From the NCBI GenBank assembly GCA_029779645.1, contig JAKPAC010000005.1, forward strand, positions 1 through 64,000: DNA of 64,000 nucleotides. The letters are read 5' to 3'. This stretch comes from Actinomycetes bacterium (lineage in GTDB: Bacteria > Actinomycetota > Actinomycetes > Actinomycetales > Microbacteriaceae). The position numbers and the translations under genes were made by a program. This document shows, piece after piece, positions 1 through 8,617 of the stretch. How positions within the stretch are numbered: position 1 is the stretch's first letter; each line of letters starts with the position of its first letter. Under the pieces are notes generated by a model. The model made no database searches, had not been told where the DNA came from, and saw only the letters and a list, made by a program, of their open reading frames with translations.

Positions 1-89
1 GACGCGGCATCCCGCGCCTTCGTACCCCCGAGCAGGGAAGACAGGATGCCGCCGGCAAGCGAGGTGAGGATGCTGCTGAGTTTCGCCAC
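1..89 (-). CDS. N-terminus of an unidentified protein (runs off window)
   Basis: A reading frame on the minus strand starts at a GTG (89-87) preceded by a GTGAGG ribosome-binding-like sequence and stays open to the window edge. The 29 visible residues begin MAKLSSILTSLAGGIL and alternate hydrophobic and small residues, so they could form an amphipathic or membrane helix. It lies downstream of amtB on the same strand, 77 nt after the amtB stop. I do not recognise the family. It is not obviously a GlnK/PII protein, the usual amtB partner. Confidence 0.4.
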   Translation of the reverse strand, partial: MAKLSSILTSLAGGILSSLLGGTKARDAA

Positions 90-166
90 GACCTCACGGT
101 AGCAATCTCCCGCCACCGCGCCCGCCACGATCCTCGGCCGCACCCTCACCCGCGCTCGCGTCGCCG

Positions 167-1420
167 CTACCGCATCGCCGCCACCGGCGCCTCCTCGCCG
201 ATCGCGTAGCCGGACTCGCCGTGCACCACCAGGTCGACGCCGGCGATCTCGTCTGCGTCCTTGATGCGGAATCCGATCGTCTTCTCGATCGCGAAGCCGA
301 TCACGAACGCGATGACGAACGAGTACGCGAGCACCCCGAGCGCCGCGATCGCCTGCACGATGAGCTGCTCGAGCCCGCCGCCGACGAACAGCCCGGTGTC
401 GGTGGCGAAGAAGCCGAGGTACAGGGTGCCGAGCAGCCCGCCGACCAGGTGGATGCCGACCACGTCGAGCGAGTCGTCGAAGCCGAGCGCGAACTTGAGC
501 TCGACCGCGAGGGCGCATACGACGCCGGCGAGCAGCCCGAGCAGCAGCGCCCACCCGGGCGCGAGGTTGGCGCAGGCCGGGGTGATGGCGACGAGCCCGG
601 TCACAGCGCCGGAAGCCGCGCCGACCGCGGTCGGCTTGCCGTCCTTGATGCGCTCCACCACGATCCAGCCGATGACCGCCGCCCCGGTCGCCCCGAGGGT
701 GTTGAGCACGATCAGCCCCGTGTCGGCGAGGCCGTTCACCCAATCGGCGCCGGCGTTGAAGCCGAACCACCCGAACCAGAGGATGGCCGCCCCGAGCAGC
801 ACCAGCGGCACGTTGTGCGGCTTGTGGTTGCCCTTCTGAAACCCGATCCGCTTGCCGAGCACCAGCGCGAGCGCGAGCGCCGCAGCACCCGCGTTGATGT
901 GCACCGCCGTGCCGCCGGCATAGTCGATCACCTGCGCCGGGCTGTGGTCGCCGAACAGCGTGGTCCCGAGGTTCAGGATCCAGCCCCCGCCCCACACCCA
1001 CGCCGCGACCGGGAAGTACACGACGGTCGCCCAGATCCCGGCGAACACCAGCCACGAGCCGAACTTCGCGCGATCGGCGATCGCGCCCGAGATCAGCGCG
1101 ACCGTGATGATCGCGAACGTCGCCCCGTACGCGACGCCCAGCATCGCCTCGTTCGCGCCCTCGCCCGACGCCAGCGAGCCGAGCGCGAAGTCACTGAACG
1201 GGTTGCCCGCGAAGCCCCAGGTGCTGCCGACCGCGCTCATGTTGTAGCCGTACAGAATCCACAGCACGCTGATCAGCCCGAGCGCGCCGAAGCTCATCAT
1301 CATCATGCTGACGACGCTCTTGGCCTTAACGAGCCCGCCGTAGAAGAACGCCACCCCGGGCGTCATGAACAGCACCAGGGCGGTCGCCATCACCACCCAT
1401 GCCACACTGCCTGTATCCAT
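167..1420 (-). CDS. amtB: Ammonium transporter (Amt/MEP/Rh family)
   Basis: A 417-residue polytopic membrane protein that should conduct ammonium/ammonia across the plasma membrane for nitrogen scavenging. The N-terminus (MATALVLFMTPGVAFFYGG) is the classic Amt first helix, and the two pore histidines are present in the VHINAG and GIHLVGG segments. I start it at ATG 1420, which has GAGG 9 nt upstream, rather than at 1486, because family members begin at MDTGSVAW. A GlnR-type box lies about 120 nt upstream, implying induction under nitrogen limitation. No glnK is visible next to it. Confidence 0.93.
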   Translation of the reverse strand: MDTGSVAWVVMATALVLFMTPGVAFFYGGLVKAKSVVSMMMMSFGALGLISVLWILYGYNMSAVGSTWGFAGNPFSDFALGSLASGEGANEAMLGVAYGATFAIITVALISGAIADRAKFGSWLVFAGIWATVVYFPVAAWVWGGGWILNLGTTLFGDHSPAQVIDYAGGTAVHINAGAAALALALVLGKRIGFQKGNHKPHNVPLVLLGAAILWFGWFGFNAGADWVNGLADTGLIVLNTLGATGAAVIGWIVVERIKDGKPTAVGAASGAVTGLVAITPACANLAPGWALLLGLLAGVVCALAVELKFALGFDDSLDVVGIHLVGGLLGTLYLGFFATDTGLFVGGGLEQLIVQAIAALGVLAYSFVIAFVIGFAIEKTIGFRIKDADEIAGVDLVVHGESGYAIGEEAPVAAMR

Positions 1421-1536
1421 CTCGGATTCCTCACCTCTCCAGAGCACGAAGCCCGTCCGTTCGCCCCTCGAGGGGCATCTGCGCAACGGGTGAGGTCAGT
1501 CTGACCGGCGGTGATTTCGGGCAGCGCGCATGTCTG

Positions 1537-1552
1537 GTTTCGCGCACGTTAC
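1537..1552 (-). promoter_or_regulatory. GlnR-type operator upstream of amtB
   Basis: Read toward amtB the sequence is GTAAC-GTGCGC-GAAAC, an exact match to the first half (GTnAC-n6-GAAAC) of the actinobacterial GlnR consensus. A second half-site is poor. It lies about 120 nt upstream of the amtB start, inside the 250-nt intergenic region between amtB and zapE, which holds no other gene I can see. The same motif occurs before glnA in this window, which supports a shared nitrogen regulon. The assignment to GlnR is by motif only. Confidence 0.65.
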
Positions 1553-1670
1553 GGCTGCGGCATCCACGTGAACAACAGATTTCGGCACGCTGAAAACGGC
1601 GCGCGAATGCGCCCGGAGGCGGCTGTGGATGCCCCGATCCGACGCCGCGCGGTCGCCGGGCCCGCGCGGG

Positions 1671-2705
1671 CTAGATCGCCGAGAGCGCGATGAGGCGCGA
1701 GATCGCGCGCAGGTACTTCTTGCGGTAGCCGCCCGCGAGCATCTCGGGCGAGAACACCTGGTCGAGCGCCAGGCCGGTGGCGACGACCGGGATCTGCGCG
1801 TCGTACACGCGGTCGACGAAGGCCACGAAGCGCAGCGCCGCCGATTGGTCGTTCAGCTGGTGCACCTCGCGCAGGCCGATCATGTCGACGCCCTCGATGA
1901 GGCGGATGTACCGCGAGGGGTGCACCTGCGCGAGCCGCGCGATGAGCCCCGAGAACTCGTCGCTCGAGACCACCCGGTCGGCGGCGGCGTCCGTCACCAG
2001 CTCGCCGTAGTCGGCGTCGCTCACCACGCGCGCGTGCCCGTCGAGGGCGCGCTGGCGGAAGTCGGTGCCGTCGATGCGGATCGTCTGGAAGTTCGACGAC
2101 ATCGCGTGGATCTCGCGGAGGAAGTCCTGTGCCGCGAAGCGCCCCTCGCCGAGCGCATTCGGCGGGGTGTTGGACGTCGCGGCCAGCTTCGTGCCCGAGG
2201 CGACGAGCTCGCCCAGCAGGCGGGTCATCACCATCGTGTCACCCGGGTCGTCGAGCTCGAACTCGTCGATGCACAGCAGCTGCGCACCGCGGAACAGCTC
2301 GACCGTCTGCTGGTAGCCGATCGCGCCCACGAGCGCCGTGTACTCGATGAACGAGCCGAAGTACTTCCGCCAGCCGGGGAACGCATGGTAGATCGACGCC
2401 AGAAGGTGCGTCTTGCCGACGCCGAAGCCGCCGTCGAGGTACACGCCGGGCGGCAGCTCGGGCTGCTTGGGCTTGCGCGAGAACATGCCGCCGCGCTTGG
2501 CGGGCGCCCCGACGCCCGAGAACAGCATGAGCAGGTCCTTCGACTCCTGCTGCGACGGGTACGCCTCGTCGGCGCGGTAGGTCTCGAACCGCGCGTCGTA
2601 GAACTGGGGCGGGGGCGTGAGCGCGGCGACCATCTCGGCCCCGGTCACCTCCGGCTGACGCTCGATGAGGTGGATGACGCCGGGTGCTGCCGTGCTGGTG
2701 CTCAT
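1671..2705 (-). CDS. zapE: Cell division protein ZapE (AFG1-like ATPase)
   Basis: A 344-residue P-loop ATPase of the ZapE/AFG1 family. The Walker A motif GGFGVGKTHL follows a GVYLDGG strand, and the Walker B region reads LLCIDEFELDDPGD, both typical of the family. In E. coli ZapE associates with the Z-ring; in actinobacteria the role is untested as far as I know. The ATG at 2705 has AGGAACC upstream. It is divergent from sseA, and a TAGGAT -10 box for this strand lies at 2784-2789. Confidence 0.88.
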   Translation of the reverse strand: MSTSTAAPGVIHLIERQPEVTGAEMVAALTPPPQFYDARFETYRADEAYPSQQESKDLLMLFSGVGAPAKRGGMFSRKPKQPELPPGVYLDGGFGVGKTHLLASIYHAFPGWRKYFGSFIEYTALVGAIGYQQTVELFRGAQLLCIDEFELDDPGDTMVMTRLLGELVASGTKLAATSNTPPNALGEGRFAAQDFLREIHAMSSNFQTIRIDGTDFRQRALDGHARVVSDADYGELVTDAAADRVVSSDEFSGLIARLAQVHPSRYIRLIEGVDMIGLREVHQLNDQSAALRFVAFVDRVYDAQIPVVATGLALDQVFSPEMLAGGYRKKYLRAISRLIALSAI

Positions 2706-2761
2706 GAGAGGTTCCTGTGTCGAAGTCTTCCCGCTCGGGCGCGGACCACCGTCGACCGCCG

Positions 2762-2789
2762 TAGGCTTGGAGCGACGCAGACAATCCTA
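2762..2789. promoter_or_regulatory. Divergent promoter pair zapE / sseA
   Basis: TAGGCT at 2762-2767 reads toward sseA, and TAGGAT (reverse complement of 2784-2789) reads toward zapE. Both fit the TAnnnT -10 form used throughout this window. No clear -35 boxes are visible. The two hexamers face away from each other with 16 bp between them, so polymerase binding at one would probably exclude the other. Confidence 0.45.
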
Positions 2790-2857
2790 CCGTCGTCAGC
2801 CTCCGCGATGCCCCGAGCTGTTTCGGGACGCCCTCGCGGCTCAACCTGGAGGTCACC

Positions 2858-3772
2858 GTGACCGTCGAGTTCGACACCACCGAAGCCAAGTTCGCCGACT
2901 ACGCCGAGCCCGGGCGGCTCGTCAGCACCGAGTGGCTGCAGGCGCACCTCGGCGCGCCCGGGCTCGTAGTGGTCGAGAGCGACGAGGACGTCCTGCTGTA
3001 CGAGGTCGGGCACATCCCGGGCGCGGTGAAGGTCGACTGGCACACCGAGCTCAACGACCCGGTCGTGCGCGACTACGTCGACGGCGAGGGCTTCGCCGCG
3101 CTCATGCGCCGCAAGGGCATCTCGCGCGGCGACACCGTGGTCATCTACGGCGACAAGAGCAACTGGTGGGCGGCGTACGCCCTGTGGGTGTTCACCCTGT
3201 TCGGCCACGAGGACGTGCGCCTGCTCGACGGCGGCCGCGACAAGTGGATCGCCGAGGGGCGCACGATGACCACGGATGCCCCGGCCCAGACGCCGAGCGA
3301 GTACCCGGTCATCGAGCGGCAGGACGCCGCGATCCGCGCGTACCGCGAAGACGTTCTGGCGCACTTCGGCAAGCCGCTGATCGATGTGCGCTCGAGCGAG
3401 GAGTACACCGGCGAGCGGACCCACATGCCCGCATACCCCGAGGAGGGGGCGCTGCGCGGCGGCCACATCCCCTCTGCCCGCAGCGTGCCGTGGGCCCGCG
3501 CCGCGGCGGAGGACAGCACCTTCCGCCCCGCCGCGCAGCTGCGCGAGATCTATGAGGGCGAGGCGGGGCTCGCTGAAGGCGACGACGTCATCGCATACTG
3601 CCGCATCGGCGAGCGATCGGCGCACACGTGGTTCGCCCTGAAGTACCTGCTCGGCTTCAGCAGCGTGCGCAACTACGACGGCTCGTGGACGGAGTGGGGC
3701 AGCGCCGTGCGCGTCCCCATCGTGATGGGCAGCGAGCCCGGCGCCGCGCCGAGCCCGACGCCCGCGCGCTGA
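2858..3772 (+). CDS. sseA: Thiosulfate/3-mercaptopyruvate sulfurtransferase (tandem rhodanese)
   Basis: A 304-residue two-domain rhodanese that should transfer sulfur to a thiophilic acceptor via a persulfide. The second domain carries the active-site loop CRIGERS with Cys248. The first domain has IYGDKSNWW at the equivalent place and lacks the cysteine, as expected of the inactive lobe. Start is GTG 2858 with GGAGG upstream. In actinobacteria sseA is commonly next to a SufE-like gene, and that gene is present here at 4355, but an opposite-strand oxidoreductase separates them. A 14-nt stretch spanning the stop codon is duplicated just downstream. Confidence 0.9.
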   Translation: MTVEFDTTEAKFADYAEPGRLVSTEWLQAHLGAPGLVVVESDEDVLLYEVGHIPGAVKVDWHTELNDPVVRDYVDGEGFAALMRRKGISRGDTVVIYGDKSNWWAAYALWVFTLFGHEDVRLLDGGRDKWIAEGRTMTTDAPAQTPSEYPVIERQDAAIRAYREDVLAHFGKPLIDVRSSEEYTGERTHMPAYPEEGALRGGHIPSARSVPWARAAAEDSTFRPAAQLREIYEGEAGLAEGDDVIAYCRIGERSAHTWFALKYLLGFSSVRNYDGSWTEWGSAVRVPIVMGSEPGAAPSPTPAR

Positions 3773-3819
3773 GCCTGACCGCGCGCTGAGCCTGGCCGCT
3801 CGCCCCGCGCCGCGCCGGC

Positions 3820-4263
3820 TTACTCGCCCGGCGCGCGCTGCAGCACGAAGACCGGGATGACCCGCTCGGTCTTGCGCTGGTAGTCGGCGTAGTTCGGGAA
3901 CGCCGCGACCGCACGGTCCCACCACAGCGCGCGTTCCTCGCCGCTGAGCTCCCGGGCCTCATAGAGGTGCTTCTGCGCGCCGTCCTGCAGCTCGACGAGC
4001 GGGTTGGCCTTGAGGTTGTAGTACCAGCGTGGATGCTTCGGCGCGCCGCCGATCGACGCGACGACGGCGTACTGCCCGTCGTGCTCGACGCGCATCAGCG
4101 CGGTCTTGCGCAGCAGCCCGCTCTTCGCCCCCGTGCTGGTGAGCACGATGACCGGCTTGCCGTGCAGCTCCGTGCCCTCGGTGCCGCCGGAGCTCTCGAT
4201 CAGCTCAGCCTGCTTGCGCGCCCACTCCGTGGTGCTTGGTCCGTATTCTCCGACGAGTGCCAT
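3820..4263 (-). CDS. Ddn-like deazaflavin-dependent nitroreductase-family protein
   Basis: A 147-residue single-domain split-barrel protein of the F420-dependent nitroreductase (Ddn) family. The segment [22 protein letters not shown], followed by [20 protein letters not shown], is the family signature (phosphate and cofactor-binding loop, then the HPxWYxNL motif). It probably reduces a hydrophobic substrate or quinone using reduced F420 or a flavin; the substrate is unknown. Start is ATG 4263 with GAGGG just upstream; the longer upstream reading frame runs through sufE antisense and is not real. It is inserted antisense between sseA and sufE. Confidence 0.85.
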   Translation of the reverse strand: MALVGEYGPSTTEWARKQAELIESSGGTEGTELHGKPVIVLTSTGAKSGLLRKTALMRVEHDGQYAVVASIGGAPKHPRWYYNLKANPLVELQDGAQKHLYEARELSGEERALWWDRAVAAFPNYADYQRKTERVIPVFVLQRAPGE

Positions 4264-4354
4264 GCCCTCATTCTTCACCCGGATCCGCCACCCGGGGCCG
4301 CTCACGACGCCGTGACGGGGCCTGGGCCGATGCGTCCATGGGAGAATGAGCGGG

Positions 4355-4795
4355 ATGTCTGAGACCACGCTCCCCACCGCCCTCGCCGAGATCCGTGACG
4401 AGTTCCTCGAGCTCGACGAGCCCGTCCGCCTGCAGCTGCTCCTCGAGTTCTCGAACGAGCTGCCGGACGTCCCCGCCCGATACGCGGGGCACCCCGAGCT
4501 CACCGAGCGCGTGGTCGAGTGCCAGTCCCCCGTGTACATCGTGGTCGACGTCGACGATGCAGGCCTGGTGCACATGCACGCCACGGCGCCGCGAGAGGCG
4601 CCCACCACCCGCGGGTTCGCGAGCATTCTCGTGCAGGGCATCAGCGGCCTCACCGTCGACGAGGTCCTCGGCATCCCCGACGACTTCCCCCGCACCATCG
4701 GGCTCACGCGCTCCGTCTCGCCCCTGCGCATCTCGGGCATGACCGGCATGCTGCTGCGGGCCAAGCGTCAGGTTCGCGAGAAGTCGGGCCGGTGA
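4355..4795 (+). CDS. sufE: SufE family sulfur acceptor protein
   Basis: A 146-residue SufE-fold protein. Cys56 in the segment [12 protein letters not shown] corresponds to the cysteine that accepts persulfide sulfur from a desulfurase or sulfurtransferase. Start ATG 4355 is preferred to 4346 because GGAG lies 10 nt before it and would be only 1 nt before the other. Its stop overlaps the GTG start of the next gene by 4 nt, so the two are translationally coupled. Its likely partner in actinobacteria is the rhodanese SseA upstream. The partner assignment is inference from conserved gene neighbourhood. Confidence 0.87.
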   Translation: MSETTLPTALAEIRDEFLELDEPVRLQLLLEFSNELPDVPARYAGHPELTERVVECQSPVYIVVDVDDAGLVHMHATAPREAPTTRGFASILVQGISGLTVDEVLGIPDDFPRTIGLTRSVSPLRISGMTGMLLRAKRQVREKSGR

Positions 4796-5553
4796 CGAGG
4801 CTCTTCGAGCTCGTGCCGAGCACCCTCGACGCCGTCGAGGTGCCCTCGGAGGCCGCATCCGCGTTCATCGCCGCCCGCTACGCCCGCGACGACGCCGCCT
4901 ACGTGCGCCTGAACATGATCACCAGCCTCAACGGCGCGGCGGCCGGCGGCGACGGCACCAGCGACACCCTCACGAGCGCGGTCGACCGCACCGTGCTGCG
5001 GGCGATCCGTGACGACGCCGATGTCGTCGTCGTGGGCGCGCAGACCGTGCGCGCCGAGGGCTACGTGCTGCCGCGCTCCGCCCTGCTCGCCGTCGTCACC
5101 CGCTCGGGCGAGCTCGGCGGCCACCGCTTCGAGCCCCGCCCCGGCGCCGCCACGCGCGTGCTGATCGTGTGCCCCGAGGGCTCGCCCGCGCACCGCGAGG
5201 GCGTCCGGCTCGCCGAGGGCATCGACGCAGAGCTCGTGCCTGTGGCGGCGCGCCCCGACGGGAGCCTCGACCCCGCAGCGATCATCGCCGCACTCGCCGC
5301 GCGGGGACACCGCCGCGTGGTGTGCGAGGGCGGGCCCGCGCTGACGGCGCAGTTCGTCGCGGCCGGCGTGATCGACGAGTACTGCCTCACGGTCGCGCCG
5401 ACGATCGAGGTCGGCGAGCACGCGGTGTTCGCGGTCGCGCCCGGGGCGCGCCCCGACACGACCGTGGCAGGGATGCTCGTCGACGACGCCGGCTTCAGCT
5501 ACCTCCGGGCGAGGGTTCGCCGAGCAGCTGCTGCTCCCCCAGCCACGTCGTGA
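4792..5553 (+). CDS. Pyrimidine reductase family protein (RibD C-terminal/DHFR-like)
   Basis: A 253-residue protein of the RibD C-terminal (dihydrofolate-reductase-like) family. Visible landmarks are VRLNMITSLNGAAAGGDG at the N-terminus, ADVVVVGAQTVRAEGY, and VVCEGGPALTAQFVAAGVIDEY, which match the NADPH and substrate loops. The deaminase half of RibD is absent, so this stand-alone form may or may not act in riboflavin synthesis. It starts at GTG 4792, overlapping the sufE stop (GTGA). Its 3' end overlaps the convergent hydrolase gene by 59 nt. Confidence 0.82.
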   Translation: MTRLFELVPSTLDAVEVPSEAASAFIAARYARDDAAYVRLNMITSLNGAAAGGDGTSDTLTSAVDRTVLRAIRDDADVVVVGAQTVRAEGYVLPRSALLAVVTRSGELGGHRFEPRPGAATRVLIVCPEGSPAHREGVRLAEGIDAELVPVAARPDGSLDPAAIIAALAARGHRRVVCEGGPALTAQFVAAGVIDEYCLTVAPTIEVGEHAVFAVAPGARPDTTVAGMLVDDAGFSYLRARVRRAAAAPPATS

Positions 5554-6733
5554 TCGCCTGCGACCAGCGCGCCTCGTCGTAGTTCCACAGCTTGGTGTGT
5601 CGCGCCTCGGTGAACACCTCGAGCGTCACCAGGTCGGGGCGCTCACTCGCGAGCCTGTGCGAGCCGCCGGACGGCACGAAGCCGTCGTCGTCGCTGTGCA
5701 GGATGAGGATCGGATGCCGCAGCTCGTCCGCGCGGGCCGAGGCATCCAGCTCTTCGAACGAGATCGGCGCGTCTGTGCCGGCGAACAGATCGGCGAAGTT
5801 GGACTGCAGGGCGCCGAGGGCCATTCCGGAGACCGGAGCGGGCAGGTGCAGGAGCTTGGCCTGGTACTCGAGCACGAGGCGCCAGTCCGTCACCGGGGAC
5901 TCGAGCACGATTCCGGCGATCGCCGCGCTGTGCACCGAGTTCAGCGAGAGCTGCAGCACGAGCGCGCCGCCCATCGACCACCCCATGAGCAGGATCCGCC
6001 TGGCGCCGTGCCGGAGCGCGTGACCGACGGCCGCATCGACATCACGCCATTCGGTGGCTCCGAGGCCGTAGGTGCCGGCTCGGGAGCGGGGCGCCTCGCC
6101 GTCATTGCGATACGAGACCACCAGGACCGGCATCCCGAGCCGATGGAACAGCGAAACGGCCCGCAGCGTCTCGGCGCGCGTGGTACCGCGGCCATGCACC
6201 TGAATCACCCAGGTCTCGGCGGAGGGCGCCTGCGCGTCCGGCGCCGGGAACAGCCACGCGGGGCAGGGCCCGAGCGGCGAGCCGATCAGCTCATCGGTGA
6301 ACGGGATGTGCAGCTGCTCAGGACGGTCGAAGTACCAGCCGCTGAAGGTGGCCGCCTGCTCGAGGCGGGCGGTCTCGTCGATCTCGGTGAGCAGCTTGCG
6401 CGTGACGGTTGTCTCGGTCTCCGCGAGCACGGTGCCGAGCTTCACGTAGGACTGCGTGCCGACGGTGGCGAGCCCGTAGCGGCCCGGCAGGCGGGTGTCG
6501 GGCGTGCGCGTGAGGGTGATCGTCTGGGCGGCGGTGTCGAGGTCGACGATGCGCGTGTCCTGCTCCCGCGCCGCGGGCGTGACCACCCGGCGCGCCATGC
6601 GCAGCGACACCGCGCCGGCCACCGCGGCGACGCCTGCGAGGCCCGCCGCGAGCACGATGACGGCGAGCCGGATCGAGCGGCCGAGAGTTGCCGCCGAGGG
6701 GCGAGGCGACCCGGCGTGCCTATGCTGTTTCAT
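5495..6733 (-). CDS. Membrane-anchored alpha/beta hydrolase
   Basis: A 412-residue protein with one N-terminal membrane segment (about residues 20-46) and an extracytoplasmic alpha/beta-hydrolase domain. The nucleophile elbow is GWSMGGALVL, the acid is probably the Asp in LHSDDDGFVP, and the histidine is in TEARHTKLWN, in the right order. Substrate unknown; the fold resembles peptidase S9-like and esterase members. It is convergent with and overlaps the RibD-like gene by 59 nt. Its promoter shares bases with that of the divergent DUF3000 gene. Confidence 0.83.
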   Translation of the reverse strand: MKQHRHAGSPRPSAATLGRSIRLAVIVLAAGLAGVAAVAGAVSLRMARRVVTPAAREQDTRIVDLDTAAQTITLTRTPDTRLPGRYGLATVGTQSYVKLGTVLAETETTVTRKLLTEIDETARLEQAATFSGWYFDRPEQLHIPFTDELIGSPLGPCPAWLFPAPDAQAPSAETWVIQVHGRGTTRAETLRAVSLFHRLGMPVLVVSYRNDGEAPRSRAGTYGLGATEWRDVDAAVGHALRHGARRILLMGWSMGGALVLQLSLNSVHSAAIAGIVLESPVTDWRLVLEYQAKLLHLPAPVSGMALGALQSNFADLFAGTDAPISFEELDASARADELRHPILILHSDDDGFVPSGGSHRLASERPDLVTLEVFTEARHTKLWNYDEARWSQAITTWLGEQQLLGEPSPGGS

Positions 6734-6742
6734 CGATCCCCC

Positions 6743-6752
6743 ACTCTAGTCT
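6743..6752. promoter_or_regulatory. Overlapping divergent -10 boxes (bidirectional promoter)
   Basis: The sequence ACTCTAGTCT contains TAGTCT for the plus strand (6747-6752) and TAGAGT for the minus strand (6743-6748). The two hexamers share the central TA. The plus box is followed by 6 nt and then GTG 6759. The minus box is followed by 9 nt and then ATG 6733. Both genes would therefore be leaderless or nearly so, transcribed from mutually exclusive polymerase complexes. Confidence 0.6.
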
Positions 6753-6758
6753 GTGGTC

Positions 6759-7355
6759 GTGACAGGCACCCACGGACCAGGCAGCGGCTCCTCCGTGTTC
6801 GAGCGCGCGGCGGAGGCCGTGCGGAACACCCGGCTGCGCGACGACCTGCTTGTCCGTGAGATCGCCGCGCCGGGCGGCCTCGCCCGCGAGGCCATCGCGC
6901 TCGCGGCCGACATCCGCCCCGACGTGGACGGCGAAGACTCTGTCTATGGCAACGGAAGGTTCATCTTGCTCTACGACCCGTCGGTCCCCGAGGCCTGGGG
7001 CGGCCCGTTCCGCATCGTGTGCTTCGCACAGGCGCCGCTCGAAACCGAGATCGGCAGCGATCCCCTCCTCGCCGAGGTGGCCTGGTCGTGGCTGACCGAT
7101 GCGCTGGGGTCCCGGCACGCCGAGTATCACTCGGCGTCGGGCACCGCGACAAAGAGCCTGTCGACGGGCTTCGGCGAGCTGGCGGCCGAGGGCAGCGGCG
7201 CGCAGATCGAGCTGCGCGCGTCGTGGACGCCTGGCCCCGGTGATCTCTCGAAGCACGTCGAGGCCTGGGCGGAGCTGCTCTGCATGCTCGGCGGCCTCCC
7301 GCCCGGCTCCGAGAATGTGGCCGTCTTCGGCGCGAGGCGAGGCCCGCGTGACTGA
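6759..7355 (+). CDS. DUF3000 domain-containing protein
   Basis: A 198-residue actinobacterial protein of unknown function (DUF3000). Recognisable segments are the internal YGNGRFILLYDP and AWGGPFRIVCFAQA stretches and the C-terminal KHVEAWAELLCMLGGLPPG. I choose GTG 6759 because a TAGTCT -10 box ends 6 nt before it and no Shine-Dalgarno sequence exists, which fits a leaderless start; GTG 6753 would sit directly on the -10 box. It overlaps the RNase D gene by 8 nt, and this pairing is conserved in actinobacteria. Confidence 0.82.
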   Translation: MTGTHGPGSGSSVFERAAEAVRNTRLRDDLLVREIAAPGGLAREAIALAADIRPDVDGEDSVYGNGRFILLYDPSVPEAWGGPFRIVCFAQAPLETEIGSDPLLAEVAWSWLTDALGSRHAEYHSASGTATKSLSTGFGELAAEGSGAQIELRASWTPGPGDLSKHVEAWAELLCMLGGLPPGSENVAVFGARRGPRD

Positions 7356-8544
7356 GTTCGAGGTCATCGACAATGTTGACGACGCACTGCGCGCCTCCGA
7401 GCACCTCGCGGCCGGCACCGGTCCGGTCGCGATCGACGTCGAGCGCGCCTCCGGGTTCCGCTATTCGCAGCGCGCCTACCTGATCCAGGTCTTCCGCCGC
7501 GACGGCGGGCTCTACCTGTTCGACCCCCCTGCGATCGGCGACTTCCGCGCCCTCCAGTCCGCGATCGGCGACGAGGAATGGGTGTTCCACGCGGCGAGTC
7601 AGGATCTTCCGTCGCTGCATGAGCTCGGGCTGCGCCCCCCGATGATCTTCGACACCGAGCTCGCCTCGCGCCTGCTCGGCAAGGAGCGCGTCGGCCTGGG
7701 CGCGGTGGTCGAGGACACGCTGGGCATCACGCTCGCGAAGGCGCATTCCGCCGCCGACTGGTCGACCCGCCCGCTCCCCGAATCGTGGCTCGAGTACGCG
7801 GCCCTCGACGTGGACCACCTCGTGAACGTGCGCGACATCCTCGCCGCCGAGCTCGAGGCGCAGGGCAAGACCGAGATCGCCTATCAGGAGTTCGAGGCCG
7901 TGCGCCTGCGCGAGCCCAAGCCGCCGCGCGAAGATCCGTGGCGCAAGCTGAGCGGGCTGCACACGGTGCGCGGGCGCAAGAACCTCGCCGTGGCGCGCGC
8001 ACTGTGGCAGGCCCGCGAGGCGCTCGCGAAGACCGAGGACACCGCCCCCGGGCGCCTCCTCCCCGACCGCTCGATCATCGCCGCAGTGCGCGCCGAGCCA
8101 GAGAGCCGCCAGGCGCTCGGCGCCATGAAGGACTTCAACGGCCGTGCCAGCCGCACCCAGCTGCCCCGCTGGTGGGCCGCAATCAAGGACGGACGTGCGA
8201 GCACCGACCTGCCGCCCGAGCGCATCGCGAGCGACGCGCTCCCCCCGGTGCGCGCCTGGGCCGACCGCAACCCGGCCGCCGACGCGCGCCTGAAGCGCGC
8301 GAAGCCCGCCGTCGAGGCGGTCGCGACGCAGCTGTCGATGCCGAGCGAGAATCTCCTCACCCCGGAGCTGCTGCGCCGGACCGCGTGGGCACCGCCCGCG
8401 ACGGCGGATGCCGCATCCATCGGCGACGCGCTCGCGGCGCTGGGAGCCCGCCCCTGGCAGATTGAGGCAACCGCACAGGTGATCGCGGATGCCTTTGTGG
8501 CGAGCCTCCAAGAACCGGGAGAGGCCGCCGAAGCGGCCTCGTAG
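7348..8544 (+). CDS. rnd: Ribonuclease D (HRDC domain-containing)
   Basis: A 398-residue 3'-5' exoribonuclease of the DEDD superfamily, expected to trim stable RNA 3' ends. Exo I reads AIDVERASGFRYSQRAYLIQV, exo II lies around VFHAASQDLPSL, and exo III is LEYAALDVDHL with the Tyr and Asp of the DEDDy type. A HRDC nucleic-acid-binding domain follows (about residues 200-290), then a second helical HRDC-like region. GTG 7348 overlaps the end of the DUF3000 gene, implying coupled translation. Confidence 0.9.
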   Translation: MTEFEVIDNVDDALRASEHLAAGTGPVAIDVERASGFRYSQRAYLIQVFRRDGGLYLFDPPAIGDFRALQSAIGDEEWVFHAASQDLPSLHELGLRPPMIFDTELASRLLGKERVGLGAVVEDTLGITLAKAHSAADWSTRPLPESWLEYAALDVDHLVNVRDILAAELEAQGKTEIAYQEFEAVRLREPKPPREDPWRKLSGLHTVRGRKNLAVARALWQAREALAKTEDTAPGRLLPDRSIIAAVRAEPESRQALGAMKDFNGRASRTQLPRWWAAIKDGRASTDLPPERIASDALPPVRAWADRNPAADARLKRAKPAVEAVATQLSMPSENLLTPELLRRTAWAPPATADAASIGDALAALGARPWQIEATAQVIADAFVASLQEPGEAAEAAS

Positions 8545-8584
8545 GTTCACCCCAAGCGACACCCACCGGGCAGGGCCTCGGTCA

Positions 8585-8590
8585 TAGGCT
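8585..8590 (+). promoter_or_regulatory. -10 box of the fadA-fadB operon
   Basis: TAGGCT lies 27 nt before the fadA start codon and matches the -10 form seen before other genes here. No convincing -35 is visible. A ribosome-binding sequence TTGGAGG follows at the right place before GTG 8618. Confidence 0.4.
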
Positions 8591-8617
8591 GGCGGCATCC
8601 CTACCTTTGGAGGCGAC

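Noticed and set aside
4268..4858. Minus-strand frame covering sufE
   Set aside because: Antisense to sufE, Arg/Ala-rich, with no domain; only the Ddn-like gene downstream is real.
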